Shown: positions 25,479 to 33,312 of the stretch, in pieces
Layout: each line of letters begins with the position of its first letter
Position numbering within the stretch: position 1 is the first letter of the stretch
NCBI GenBank assembly: GCA_024684055.1
Contig: JAIKXN010000009.1
Coordinates: 1 to 45,202, forward strand
From: Lachnospiraceae bacterium
GTDB taxonomy: Bacteria; Bacillota; Clostridia; Lachnospirales; Lachnospiraceae
Direction: 5' to 3'
Length of the DNA: 45,202 nt
The notes under the pieces: generated by a model
Told to the model about the DNA's origin: nothing
What the model saw: the letters and a program-made list of their open reading frames with translations, nothing else
The model's database searches: none
Position numbers and translations under genes: made by a program

Positions 25479-27293
25479 TTATTTCTTAGAAATAGCTTTG
25501 AACTTACATGTAGCCATACAAGCACCGCACTTAACACACTTGCTGGAATCGATTTCCATTGCAGGTAACTTCTTACCGGGTGCAATGTAATCTGTCTTCG
25601 AAATTGCAGAAGCGGGACACTGCTTAGCACACATTCCGCATCCGATACATTTTTCTTTGTCGATAGAGAAGCTTAAGAGATCCTTACATACGCCTGCAGG
25701 ACATCTCTTCTCAACAACGTGAGCGATGTACTCGTCTTTGAAATAACGAAGAGTAGAAAGTACAGGGTTGGGAGCTGTCTGTCCGAGACCGCAAAGTGAG
25801 TTAGCTTTGATGTAGTAGCAAAGCTCCTCTAACTTGTCGAGATCTTCGAGAGTAGCCTGTCCCTTTGTAATCTTGTCGAGCATCTCGTACATTCTCTTTG
25901 TACCGATACGACAAGGTGTACACTTACCACATGATTCGTCTACTGTAAATTCAAGGAAGAATTTAGCAATATCAACCATACAGTTATCTTCATCCATTAC
26001 GATAAGTCCGCCGGATCCCATCATGGAACCGATCGAAATAAGGTTATCGTAATCAATAGGAATATCAAAATGCTCTGCAGGGATACATCCGCCTGAAGGG
26101 CCACCGGTCTGAGCAGCTTTGAACTTCTTGCCGTTAGGGATACCGCCGCCGATATCTTCGATAACTTCACGAAGTGTTGTTCCCATGGGAACTTCTACAA
26201 GACCTGTATTGTTAATCTTTCCGCCGAGAGCGAATACCTTGGTACCCTTGCTCTTTTCTGTGCCCATTGAAGCAAACCATTCAGCGCCGTTTAAGATGAT
26301 ACGGGGAATGTTAGCGTATGTTTCAACGTTATTAAGTACAGTAGGCTTTGCAAAAAGACCTTTAACTGCAGGGAAAGGAGGACGGGGACGAGGCTCACCG
26401 CGGTTTCCTTCGATGGAAGTCATAAGAGCTGTCTCTTCACCGCAAACGAATGCACCTGCACCGAAACGAAGGTCGATATCGAAATCGAAACCTGTTCCGA
26501 AGATGTCCTTACCAAGTAATCCGTATTCTCTTGCCTGCTTGATGGCGATCTGAAGTCTCTGGATAGCGATGGGGTACTCTGCACGAACGTAGATGTAACC
26601 CTGGTTGGCACCGATTGTGTAACCTGCGATAGCCATTGCTTCAAGTACTACATGAGGATCGCCTTCAAGTACGGAACGATCCATGAATGCTCCGGGGTCA
26701 CCCTCGTCAGCATTACAGCAAACATATTTCTGATCGGCATCGGGAACGAGTGTTCTAGCGAGTTTCCATTTCTGACCTGTAGGGAAACCTGCACCGCCAC
26801 GTCCTCTTAAGCCTGCTGCAAGAAGTGTATCGATAACCTGCTCAGGTGTCATTTCGGTAAGAACCTTTGCAAGAGCCTGATAACCGTCTACAGCGATATA
26901 TTCGTCGATATTTTCAGGGTTGATTACACCACAGTTACGAAGAGCAACTCTCTTCTGCTTCTTGTAGAATCCTGTCTCAACAAGGGGAATAACAGTATCC
27001 TCTTTAACTGTCTCCTGATAAAGGAGTCTTGTAACAACTCTACCTTTGAGCAAATGCTCGGAAACTATCTCGGCAACGTCTTCTTTCTTAACCATTGAGT
27101 AGAAAGAACCTTCGGGATAGATAAGTACGATGGGTCCCAATGCGCAGAGACCGTGACAACCGGTACGTACAACTGCAACTTCTTCTGATAAGCCGTTCTT
27201 TGCAATCTCAGCTTCAAAAGCATCGATGATTGCCTGGCTTCCGGAGGAAGTACATCCTGTACCACCGCAAACTAATACGTGTGAACGATACAT
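25479..27293 (-). CDS. hydB: NuoF-like hydrogenase subunit HydB
   Basis: The 604-residue diaphorase subunit passes electrons between NADH and the hydrogenase. Residues 1-95 are a thioredoxin-like [2Fe-2S] domain (C9, C14 and a GCHGLCALGP pair). The NuoF core has the NADH/FMN motifs GRGGAGFPTGQKWK and GAGAFVCGEETALMTSIEG, and the [4Fe-4S] site ESCGKCTPCRIG. Two C-terminal [4Fe-4S] ferredoxin motifs (CIGCGMCAKQCP and CVKCGACMATC) complete it. The length and domain order are those of HydB in trimeric bifurcating hydrogenases. It lies 14 bases before hydA. Confidence 0.96.
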   Translation of the reverse strand: MYRSHVLVCGGTGCTSSGSQAIIDAFEAEIAKNGLSEEVAVVRTGCHGLCALGPIVLIYPEGSFYSMVKKEDVAEIVSEHLLKGRVVTRLLYQETVKEDTVIPLVETGFYKKQKRVALRNCGVINPENIDEYIAVDGYQALAKVLTEMTPEQVIDTLLAAGLRGRGGAGFPTGQKWKLARTLVPDADQKYVCCNADEGDPGAFMDRSVLEGDPHVVLEAMAIAGYTIGANQGYIYVRAEYPIAIQRLQIAIKQAREYGLLGKDIFGTGFDFDIDLRFGAGAFVCGEETALMTSIEGNRGEPRPRPPFPAVKGLFAKPTVLNNVETYANIPRIILNGAEWFASMGTEKSKGTKVFALGGKINNTGLVEVPMGTTLREVIEDIGGGIPNGKKFKAAQTGGPSGGCIPAEHFDIPIDYDNLISIGSMMGSGGLIVMDEDNCMVDIAKFFLEFTVDESCGKCTPCRIGTKRMYEMLDKITKGQATLEDLDKLEELCYYIKANSLCGLGQTAPNPVLSTLRYFKDEYIAHVVEKRCPAGVCKDLLSFSIDKEKCIGCGMCAKQCPASAISKTDYIAPGKKLPAMEIDSSKCVKCGACMATCKFKAISKK

Positions 27294-27309
27294 TTATTTT
27301 TCCTCCTAA

Positions 27310-27681
27310 TTATTTTAAAGCATTGCCGATTGTATATTCGGTAATAACCTGACCGCGAAGAAGATGCTTGTCAACTACTTCAAGCGCTTTCTCGGGAGTC
27401 ATCTTGATATATGTAACTTTTTCCTTACCGGGCTGAATAACTTCAACGATAGGCTCGTACTGGCAAAGTCCGATACAACCTGTCTGTGTAACAGCACAAT
27501 CAGGAACCTGCTTCTGCGCAACCGCATCAGCTAAAGCTGTAAGAACAGGTCTTGCTCCGGAAGCGATACCGCATGTAGCCATACCTACGACTACTCTTGT
27601 GCCTGCTTCTGATTCAGCACGAAGTCCGACCTGACCCTGCATTTTGTCTCTTATTGCTTTTAATTCTTCAAGAGATTTCAT
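27310..27681 (-). CDS. Small [2Fe-2S] thioredoxin-like ferredoxin
   Basis: Start at the ATG at 27679-27681 (123 residues), chosen for its AGGAGG site; a longer frame to 27714 overlaps the upstream gene's end. The fold is that of the [2Fe-2S] ferredoxin domain found at the N-terminus of HydB, with cysteines C37, C62, C69 and C73 (MATCGIASGARP, TQTGCIGLCQYEP). It lies between the GHKL ATPase and hydB and probably carries electrons in the hydrogenase complex or a related step. Such a fourth gene is common in clostridial hyd operons. Confidence 0.9.
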   Translation of the reverse strand: MKSLEELKAIRDKMQGQVGLRAESEAGTRVVVGMATCGIASGARPVLTALADAVAQKQVPDCAVTQTGCIGLCQYEPIVEVIQPGKEKVTYIKMTPEKALEVVDKHLLRGQVITEYTIGNALK

Positions 27682-27697
27682 TAGCTTTCCTCCTAAA

Positions 27698-28255
27698 CTA
27701 GAATTTTTTACCATTATCTGTTTTGAATTTGTTTTCTGAAAGATATTCTTTGATGTATTCGGAAACCTCCGGATTGTTTAAAGGAACGTCCCCGAGAATC
27801 TCTCTGAATTCTCTCGTGTCCATGGTGAACGAATTGCCGTTGAAAATATACTTATAAACAAAATCCGTTTCAGGGTGATAAATCACCAGCTGATGAACAG
27901 TACCGTTTATGTCTCCAAGTGGCATTCTGTCAATATTGCTCAATTGAAATTCAGCAGTTACCTTTGTTCCGACTCCTACTTCCGACTCTATTTCAAATTT
28001 TCCGTTAGCCTGAAGCGCCGCTTCGCGGAAAAACGGAACACCGAGACCTACCTTCCTTGTGGTCCTCGTGGTAAAAAAAGGATCTTTCACCGAAGCAAGC
28101 TGTTCCTTACTCATTCCGCACCCGTCGTCTTCAATGATAACAACGAGCAAATCTTTTTCTTCATCTGCTTCAACGGTAATGTGAACAACTTTTGCGCCTG
28201 CCCTGGTGGAGTTCTCGGTAATATCAAGTATATTAAGTGAAATTTCGGTCATCAT
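27698..28255 (-). CDS. Stand-alone GHKL ATPase in the hydrogenase operon
   Basis: The 185-residue protein is a histidine-kinase-type ATPase domain without a phosphorylatable His domain. An N-box-like segment (NILDITENSTRAG, around N15), a G1 box (IEDDGCGM) and a G2-like GLGVPF are visible in residues 8-110. The last 70 residues form an unassigned tail. It is the second gene of the hyd operon, between hydC and the small ferredoxin. It could switch, phosphorylate or remodel a partner in response to ATP. Such genes recur in clostridial hyd operons as I recall, but the function is unproven. Confidence 0.82.
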   Translation of the reverse strand: MMTEISLNILDITENSTRAGAKVVHITVEADEEKDLLVVIIEDDGCGMSKEQLASVKDPFFTTRTTRKVGLGVPFFREAALQANGKFEIESEVGVGTKVTAEFQLSNIDRMPLGDINGTVHQLVIYHPETDFVYKYIFNGNSFTMDTREFREILGDVPLNNPEVSEYIKEYLSENKFKTDNGKKF

Positions 28256-28284
28256 GGGCTCATCTCCTATAAATAGAGAGATTC

Positions 28285-28779
28285 TTAGTTAAACTGCTCT
28301 AAGATTCCTTTTACGTCATCGGGTTTAAGACGTCCGTAAACTTCATCATTGATCATCATTACGGGCGCAAGTCCGCAAGCTCCGACACATCTGCATGCGT
28401 CAAGCGAGAACTTACCGTCAGGTGTGCATTCGCCACCCTTAATTCCGAGGATCTCTTCGATCTTAGCATAAACATCGCCTGATCCTTTAACGTAACATGC
28501 GGTACCTAAACATACCGAAATCTGATATTTGCCCTTGGGATTAAGAGCAAACTGGGAATAGAATGTTGAAACTCCGTAAACCTTTTCGAGAGGAATACCC
28601 ATTCCGTCCGCGATCATCGTCTGAACTTCGATGGGAAGATAGCCGTAAATGTCCTGTGCCTGCTGCATAACGGGCATTAAAGCTCCCTTCTGGCCTTTGT
28701 TTTCAGCGATGACTTTCTTAAGTGCTTCCTCTTGCTCTTTGGTTCCGGCAAAAGGGACAGTTGTTTTCTTGGAACTCAT
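28285..28779 (-). CDS. hydC: NuoE-like hydrogenase subunit HydC
   Basis: A 164-residue [2Fe-2S] subunit of the trimeric NADH-dependent hydrogenase. Its cluster cysteines C90, C95, C131 and C135 are in VCLGTACYVKG and CRCVGACGLAP. The N-terminal helical part (LMPVMQQAQDIYGYLP) is the usual NuoE helix bundle. It is the first gene of the operon hydC - GHKL ATPase - ferredoxin - hydB - hydA, with strong AGGAGG. A Rex-like palindrome lies just before the ribosome site. Confidence 0.96.
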   Translation of the reverse strand: MSSKKTTVPFAGTKEQEEALKKVIAENKGQKGALMPVMQQAQDIYGYLPIEVQTMIADGMGIPLEKVYGVSTFYSQFALNPKGKYQISVCLGTACYVKGSGDVYAKIEEILGIKGGECTPDGKFSLDACRCVGACGLAPVMMINDEVYGRLKPDDVKGILEQFN

Positions 28780-28792
28780 CCTAAAAACCTCC

Positions 28793-28810
28793 TTGATAAT
28801 TTTTTAACAA
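28793..28810. promoter_or_regulatory. Rex-like operator before hydC
   Basis: TTGATAA-TTTT-TTAACAA differs at one position from the clostridial Rex consensus TTGTTAA-N4-TTAACAA as I recall it. It overlaps the leader just upstream of the hydC ribosome site. Rex represses fermentative and hydrogen genes when NADH is low. No rex gene is in the window. Confidence 0.5.
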
Positions 28811-28843
28811 AGCCATTTCTCAATAGCCGTACATACCATATAT

Positions 28844-28874
28844 ATTATCACAAGGCAATGTATATTTCTATCAA
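28844..28874 (-). promoter_or_regulatory. Possible hydC promoter
   Basis: On the minus strand TTGATA (28869-28874) and GATAAT (28844-28849) are 19 bases apart, longer than ideal, so this is a weak call. Confidence 0.3.
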
Positions 28875-28972
28875 AAATTGTAAATTTTTACAGAATTTTT
28901 GGAGCCTCAAACGCCCTATTCACCTATGATTTTAATAGGTTTTTATGTTCTGCTTCCGCTCTCTCGATTTGC

Positions 28973-29001
28973 TTGAAAATTTCACTCCCGATTGTTATAA
29001 T
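28973..29001 (+). promoter_or_regulatory. Promoter of the sensory hydrogenase operon
   Basis: TTGAAA (28973-28978) and TATAAT (28996-29001) are exactly 17 bases apart. Transcription would begin near 29008, leaving a leader of about 200 bases before the first gene. Confidence 0.75.
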
Positions 29002-29210
29002 ATTAAGGTAATTGAATTCAAAGGGAATAAAAATTTGTCCCTCACGAATTCGGTTTACATAACAAGTATTTCGTCGAAACCGTTCCGTGATCTTCTTTCA
29101 CAGGTTCAGCCGGATGTTTCTTGTGTAATATTGGGGGTTTATATCGGACATTTTCTTGTCGGTCTTTTTTTGCATAACATTTCCCCCCTTTTTATGATAT
29201 GGAGGTTTTT

Positions 29211-29564
29211 ATGACAGTTAATGATATTCTTGATATTCTCGAGGCTAAACCCATAGCCGGAAAAGACGGTCTTAACAATGAAGTTAAAACCGCATGCGGT
29301 TCGGATATGATGAGCGATGTTCTTGCATTTGCGAAAACCCAGTGCGTTCTTCTTACCGGTCTTTGCAATCCTCAGGTTATAAGAACTGCGGAAATGATGG
29401 ACATCGTTGCCATTATTTTTGTACGCGGCAAAATGCCTGACGAAACCATGATCGGCATGGCTGACGAAATGGGGCTTCCCATCGCGGTTACCCACCACAG
29501 AATGTTTTCATCATGCGGCATGTTATACGAAAAAGGGTTGACGGGAGGTATCATAGATGGCTGA
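29211..29564 (+). CDS. DRTGG domain protein 1
   Basis: I chose the ATG at 29211 (117 residues), preceded by GGAGG; an in-frame ATG at 29199 overlaps that ribosome site. The protein is a single DRTGG-type domain (MTVNDILDILEAKPIAG, then IRTAEMMDIVAIIFVRGKMP). This small nucleotide-like fold is often found beside [FeFe] hydrogenase genes and in phosphotransacetylase N-termini. It is the first gene of the sensory operon and overlaps the next gene by 8 bases. A sensory or adaptor role is inferred from context. Confidence 0.85.
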   Translation: MTVNDILDILEAKPIAGKDGLNNEVKTACGSDMMSDVLAFAKTQCVLLTGLCNPQVIRTAEMMDIVAIIFVRGKMPDETMIGMADEMGLPIAVTHHRMFSSCGMLYEKGLTGGIIDG

Positions 29565-29979
29565 AGTAATGGAGCTTAACTACACTATTTCCAACGAAGA
29601 TTTTACCCGCGCAGGAGAAGCTTCAAGTGACGTAAAAAAGAAATTAAAACAGCTCGGCGTTTCCCCCGATGCGATCAGAAAAGTTGCTATCGCTCTTTAT
29701 GAAGGCGAGATCAATATGATAATTCACGCATACGGCGGAAAAATAACGGTAACGATCAGCGAAGACGCCATCACTCTCGTACTCGCCGACAAAGGACCCG
29801 GTATTGCGGATGTCGAAAAAGCAATGCAGGCCGGTTTCTCTACCGCTCCCGACAAAGTCAGATCTCTCGGTTTCGGAGCAGGCATGGGACTTCCCAATAT
29901 GAAAAAGAATTCCGACGAGATGGATATCAAAACAGAAATCGGTGTCGGAACAACCGTAACAATGGTAATCAGAATTTAG
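29557..29979 (+). CDS. RsbW/SpoIIAB-like GHKL ATPase
   Basis: The 140-residue protein is a minimal serine-kinase-type ATPase domain. The N box reads AIALYEGEINMIIHAYGG, the G1 box LVLADKGPGIAD, and the G2 box GFGAGMGLPNMKKNSDE. These are the marks of the RsbW/SpoIIAB anti-sigma kinases. No sigma factor or STAS antagonist is nearby; instead it lies between a DRTGG protein and a sensory hydrogenase. It may phosphorylate a partner in this module. GGGAGG precedes the start within the upstream gene. Confidence 0.88.
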   Translation: MAEVMELNYTISNEDFTRAGEASSDVKKKLKQLGVSPDAIRKVAIALYEGEINMIIHAYGGKITVTISEDAITLVLADKGPGIADVEKAMQAGFSTAPDKVRSLGFGAGMGLPNMKKNSDEMDIKTEIGVGTTVTMVIRI

Positions 29980-30005
29980 CTATATCGATTTTTCGGAGAA
30001 AAAAA

Positions 30006-31292
30006 ATGGATCACTACAGCAACTCGGTATACTTGATCGAGAATCTATGTAAAGGATGTACAAACTGTATCAACAGATGCCCTACCCAGGCAATACGAGT
30101 AAGAAACAACAAGGCAATGATCACACCCGGTCGTTGCATTGACTGCGGCGAATGCATTCGTATCTGTCCTCATCACGCCAAAAAAGCAAGACGTGACTTT
30201 ATAGACGCAACCGACAAATACAAATATACGGTTGCCCTTCCCGCTCCCAGTCTGGCAGCTCAGTTTAACAACCTCGAGGACATCAACATTCTTCTTACCG
30301 CCATCAAAAACATTGGATTTGATGACGTTTTCGAAGTGAGCGCCGCTGCTGAGATCGTATCCGAAGAATCAAGAAAATATATCGCAGCCCACAGGGACCA
30401 GTGGCCTCTTATTTCCACTGCCTGCCCTACCGTTGTAAGACTCGTTCAGGTTCGTTTCCCGAATCTTTGTGACAAGCTTCTTCCTCTTATCACTCCCGCT
30501 GAACTCGCAGGAGATCTTGCAAGAAAAAGAGCCGTCGAAAAAACAGGCTACAAACCCGAAGAGATCGGTATATTCTTCTTATCGCCCTGCGCAAGCAAAG
30601 TAACGAGTGTAAAAAACCCCATAGGAATAGAAAAGAGCAATATAGACGAAGTACTGGCAATAAAAGATATTTATCCCGTACTTCTTTCCGTAATGCCCAA
30701 ATTCGTCGAGCAGCCCGAAGATCTGTCACAGTCGGGTAAGATCGGATTAAGCTGGGGCATTACGGGCGGTGAAGTCGGCGGTCTTCTCTCCGACTCATGC
30801 GTTGCTGCTGACGGAATCGAAAACGTAATTCACGTGCTTGAAGATCTCGAGGATGACAAATTCTCCCAGAACCTCGAGTTTATCGAACTTAATGCATGTA
30901 ACGGCGGATGCGTCGGCGGAGTAATGAACGTTGAGAACCCCTTTGCCGCAAAAGCCAAAATGCACCATTTAAGAAAATATCTTCCCGTTGCGGCCACAAG
31001 ATCCGATTCTTACGGCGAGTACAACCCCAACTGGACAACACAGGTCGAATACCAGCCCGTATTCGAGCTTGCAGATAATCTTAAAGAATCAATGGAAAAG
31101 ATGAACCGCATTGAAGAACTCACGAGAGAATTCCCGGGACTCGATTGCGGCTGCTGCGGTGCGCCCACCTGTAAGGCCCTTGCCGAAGATATCGTAAAAG
31201 GCATCGCCAAGAAACAGGACTGCATCCACGTTTTAAGAGAATACATCCATAAGCTTTCCGAAGATATTGCGGAATTAAGCGAAGGATTTTAA
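30006..31292 (+). CDS. Sensory-type [FeFe] hydrogenase-like protein (HydS-like)
   Basis: A 428-residue protein starts with two [4Fe-4S] ferredoxin motifs (C15/18/21/25 and C44/47/50/54). A reduced H-cluster domain follows, with L1 STACPT (Cys140), L2 SPCASK (Cys195) and L3 LNACNGGCVGG (Cys298, Cys302). A C-terminal cysteine motif (CGCCGAPTC, 381-389, plus C406) resembles an extra [4Fe-4S] domain. All four H-cluster ligands are present. The residue before the L1 ligand is Ala instead of the proton-relay Cys, and the L2 and L3 surroundings are altered. This matches the low-activity sensory groups (HydS). It likely reports H2 or redox state to its neighbours. Confidence 0.9.
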   Translation: MDHYSNSVYLIENLCKGCTNCINRCPTQAIRVRNNKAMITPGRCIDCGECIRICPHHAKKARRDFIDATDKYKYTVALPAPSLAAQFNNLEDINILLTAIKNIGFDDVFEVSAAAEIVSEESRKYIAAHRDQWPLISTACPTVVRLVQVRFPNLCDKLLPLITPAELAGDLARKRAVEKTGYKPEEIGIFFLSPCASKVTSVKNPIGIEKSNIDEVLAIKDIYPVLLSVMPKFVEQPEDLSQSGKIGLSWGITGGEVGGLLSDSCVAADGIENVIHVLEDLEDDKFSQNLEFIELNACNGGCVGGVMNVENPFAAKAKMHHLRKYLPVAATRSDSYGEYNPNWTTQVEYQPVFELADNLKESMEKMNRIEELTREFPGLDCGCCGAPTCKALAEDIVKGIAKKQDCIHVLREYIHKLSEDIAELSEGF

Positions 31293-31317
31293 TAACGTCT
31301 TTAAGGAGAACAAATAA

Positions 31318-31641
31318 ATGACTGTCAGAGATTTAGCAAATATTGAAGAATTTAAACAGGTGTCCGATATGACGGATACTGAGATTACCAAGGTTTTCTG
31401 CTGCGACCTTTTGTCTATTGCAATGGGCAAGGCACCCGCAGGAAGTGCCTGGGTAACCGTTATGGCCAATGTCAACACTCTCGCCGTTGCGACACTGACT
31501 GATGTGGCATGTATAATTCTCGCAGAGGGCGTTTCTCTGGAAAACGATCTTATCGAAAAAGCAAAGGAGGAAGGAATTGCAGTATTAAAAACAGATCTTT
31601 CTATTTTTGATTCTGCACTTCTCATTAATAAGTCGCTATGA
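31318..31641 (+). CDS. DRTGG domain protein 2
   Basis: A 107-residue single-domain protein (MTVRDLANIEEFKQVS, ending ALLINKSL), a divergent second copy of the DRTGG-type domain at 29211. It contains SAWVTVMANVNTLAVATLTDVACIILAEG in the core, so the fold is alpha/beta. AAGGAG lies upstream. The stop overlaps the PHP gene start (ATGA), so the two are coupled. It probably pairs with the first DRTGG protein or the sensory hydrogenase. Confidence 0.78.
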   Translation: MTVRDLANIEEFKQVSDMTDTEITKVFCCDLLSIAMGKAPAGSAWVTVMANVNTLAVATLTDVACIILAEGVSLENDLIEKAKEEGIAVLKTDLSIFDSALLINKSL

Positions 31642-32372
31642 TTCCGCTTCATTACGATTTGCATCTTCATTCCTGCCTCTCTCCCTGCGGCGATAACGAA
31701 TCGACACCGGGAAACATCGTGGGAATGGCGTTCATCAAACAACTTGATGTTATAGCTCTTACAGATCACAATACCTGCAAGAACTGTAAGGCTGCCATGG
31801 CAATCGGCGAACAGTACGGAGTAACCGTTATTCCGGGTATGGAACTGACTACCGCCGAGGAAGTACACGTAGTCTGCCTATTTCACAATCTCGAAGACGC
31901 CATGGCTTTTGATGCATACGTTGAAAAAAGAATCCTTCCGATCCCAAACAATCCAAAAGCCTTCGGCGATCAGTTTATCTGTGACGAAAACGATGAAGTA
32001 GTCGGAACCTTCCCCACTCTTCTTATTTCCGCCACGGACATTTCTTTTGATAAAGTGGACAGTGTTTTAAAAGAATTTAACGGCGTAATGATACCTGCAC
32101 ATATCGACAAGAATTCTTTTTCACTCACTTCCAATCTCGGTTTCGTACCTCCGGGTTCCACATTCAAATGTTTCGAACTCGCGGATATGTCCAATCTTCA
32201 CAGACTCCAGAATGAAAATCCGTATCTGAAAACATGCAATGTAATAACCGATTCGGATGCGCATTATATTGAAAAAATAAATGAAGCGGTCAACACCTTG
32301 TATGCAAGATCAAATACGATCGACGATGTGTTAAACGCACTCACCGATAATTCGACCTTGAAAAGCGTATAA
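31638..32372 (+). CDS. PHP-domain phosphoesterase
   Basis: The 244-residue PHP protein has the metal-binding pattern YDLHLHSCLSPCG (H-x-H), ALTDHNT, PGMELTT, a mid-protein IPAHIDK and the terminal ITDSDAHY. It is the last gene of the sensory hydrogenase operon, and its start overlaps the DRTGG gene by four bases. PHP genes accompany HydS in other Clostridia as I recall. The substrate is unknown; a nucleotide or phosphorylated signal molecule is possible. Cysteines in CLSPCGDN and CKNCKAA near the metal site are unusual and might be redox-sensitive. Confidence 0.88.
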   Translation: MIPLHYDLHLHSCLSPCGDNESTPGNIVGMAFIKQLDVIALTDHNTCKNCKAAMAIGEQYGVTVIPGMELTTAEEVHVVCLFHNLEDAMAFDAYVEKRILPIPNNPKAFGDQFICDENDEVVGTFPTLLISATDISFDKVDSVLKEFNGVMIPAHIDKNSFSLTSNLGFVPPGSTFKCFELADMSNLHRLQNENPYLKTCNVITDSDAHYIEKINEAVNTLYARSNTIDDVLNALTDNSTLKSV

Positions 32373-32496
32373 TATGAACGTCATCGGTTAAACAATCGCC
32401 GATCATTCGCCTTAAAGTTATTAATATCTCAAAAGATATATCATTAAATTCCGTTTTCAGAAATAATAAAACAAGGAATACAGACAGAGGAAAAAT

Positions 32497-33225
32497 ATGA
32501 GCAAAAATGTTTTGATAACCGGAGCAAGCGGCGCCATAGGAAGTGCGGCCGCAATGGAATTTGCAAAAGAAGGATTTAATCTTTTTCTGGTTTGCAATTC
32601 AAGAATAAACGAACTCGATGAATTTGCCGACAAGCTCTCCGGCAGTTATGACATTGAGGTTTTCACCGCATCGATCGACTTTGCCGATACGACAAGAGCC
32701 AGAGACAGACTTGAAGATTTTCTCGGACAGACCACGATCGATATCCTCGTAAACAATGCAGGTATTTCCTATGTCGGTCTCTTTCAGGATATGAAACCGT
32801 CAACGTGGAACAATATCGTAAATATCAATTTGAACAGTGTTTATGCAACCTCTTCCGTTGTCATTCCCGGAATGATCAAAAAGCAGTCCGGAAAGATCAT
32901 AAACATCTCTTCCGTCTGGGGCAATGTGGGCGCCTCATGCGAAGTGGCTTACTCCGCAACCAAAGGCGGCATCAATTCATTTACAAAAGCGCTCGCAAAA
33001 GAACTTGCGATATCCGGAATAAGCGTTAACGCATTATCTCCCGGACTTGTTGATACACCGATGAATTCGCATCTTTCCGATGAGGAAATGAACGAGCTCT
33101 TCGATCAGATTCCTATAGGAAGAGCCGCAACTCCGATTGAAATTGCCAGATGCATAGTCAAATTATCGGAAATGCCCTCTTATGTCACAGGTCAGATACT
33201 TACCGCCGACGGTGGATGGACATGA
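32497..33225 (+). CDS. SDR oxidoreductase, FabG-like
   Basis: A 242-residue short-chain dehydrogenase/reductase. The cofactor site is ITGASGAIG (residues 7-15), NNAG lies at 86-89, and the catalytic set is Ser139, Tyr152 and Lys156 (YSATK). SPGLVDTPM and TADGGWT complete the family marks. It resembles the FabG/YmfI type of NAD(P)H 3-oxoacyl reductases, but it stands outside a fatty-acid cluster, so the substrate is open. GAGGAAA precedes the ATG, and it has its own terminator. Confidence 0.9.
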   Translation: MSKNVLITGASGAIGSAAAMEFAKEGFNLFLVCNSRINELDEFADKLSGSYDIEVFTASIDFADTTRARDRLEDFLGQTTIDILVNNAGISYVGLFQDMKPSTWNNIVNINLNSVYATSSVVIPGMIKKQSGKIINISSVWGNVGASCEVAYSATKGGINSFTKALAKELAISGISVNALSPGLVDTPMNSHLSDEEMNELFDQIPIGRAATPIEIARCIVKLSEMPSYVTGQILTADGGWT

Positions 33226-33248
33226 TGTTTTAAGGATTTCAATAAATT

Positions 33249-33297
33249 AAAAAGATCGGATTTGATATACATGACATATCGCTTTCCGATCTTTTTT
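33249..33297 (+). terminator. Terminator after the SDR gene
   Basis: AAAAAGATCGGA (33249-33260) pairs with TCCGATCTTTTT (33285-33296), with an inner GATAT/ATATC pair and trailing T-run, 23 bases after the stop. Confidence 0.9.
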
Positions 33298-33312
33298 AAT
33301 GCATGTATTTTT

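Larger units (their letters stand above)
28780..29210. promoter_or_regulatory. Divergent regulatory region of the two hydrogenase operons
   Basis: This gene-free stretch of 431 bases separates the minus-strand hydC operon and the plus-strand sensory operon. It holds a Rex-like palindrome, a weak minus-strand promoter, a small palindrome TGTAAATTTTTACA (28879-28892), a strong plus-strand promoter and an approximately 200-base leader. The short frame at 28945-29214 has no ribosome site and is not called. Confidence 0.7.

Noticed and set aside
28945-29214. An 89-codon frame between the hydrogenase operons
   Set aside because: It has no ribosome site, and its end covers the real ribosome site and start of the DRTGG gene.
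29557-29979. Anti-sigma factor operon
   Set aside because: The RsbW-like ATPase has no sigma factor or STAS partner beside it; the neighbours are hydrogenase-linked.
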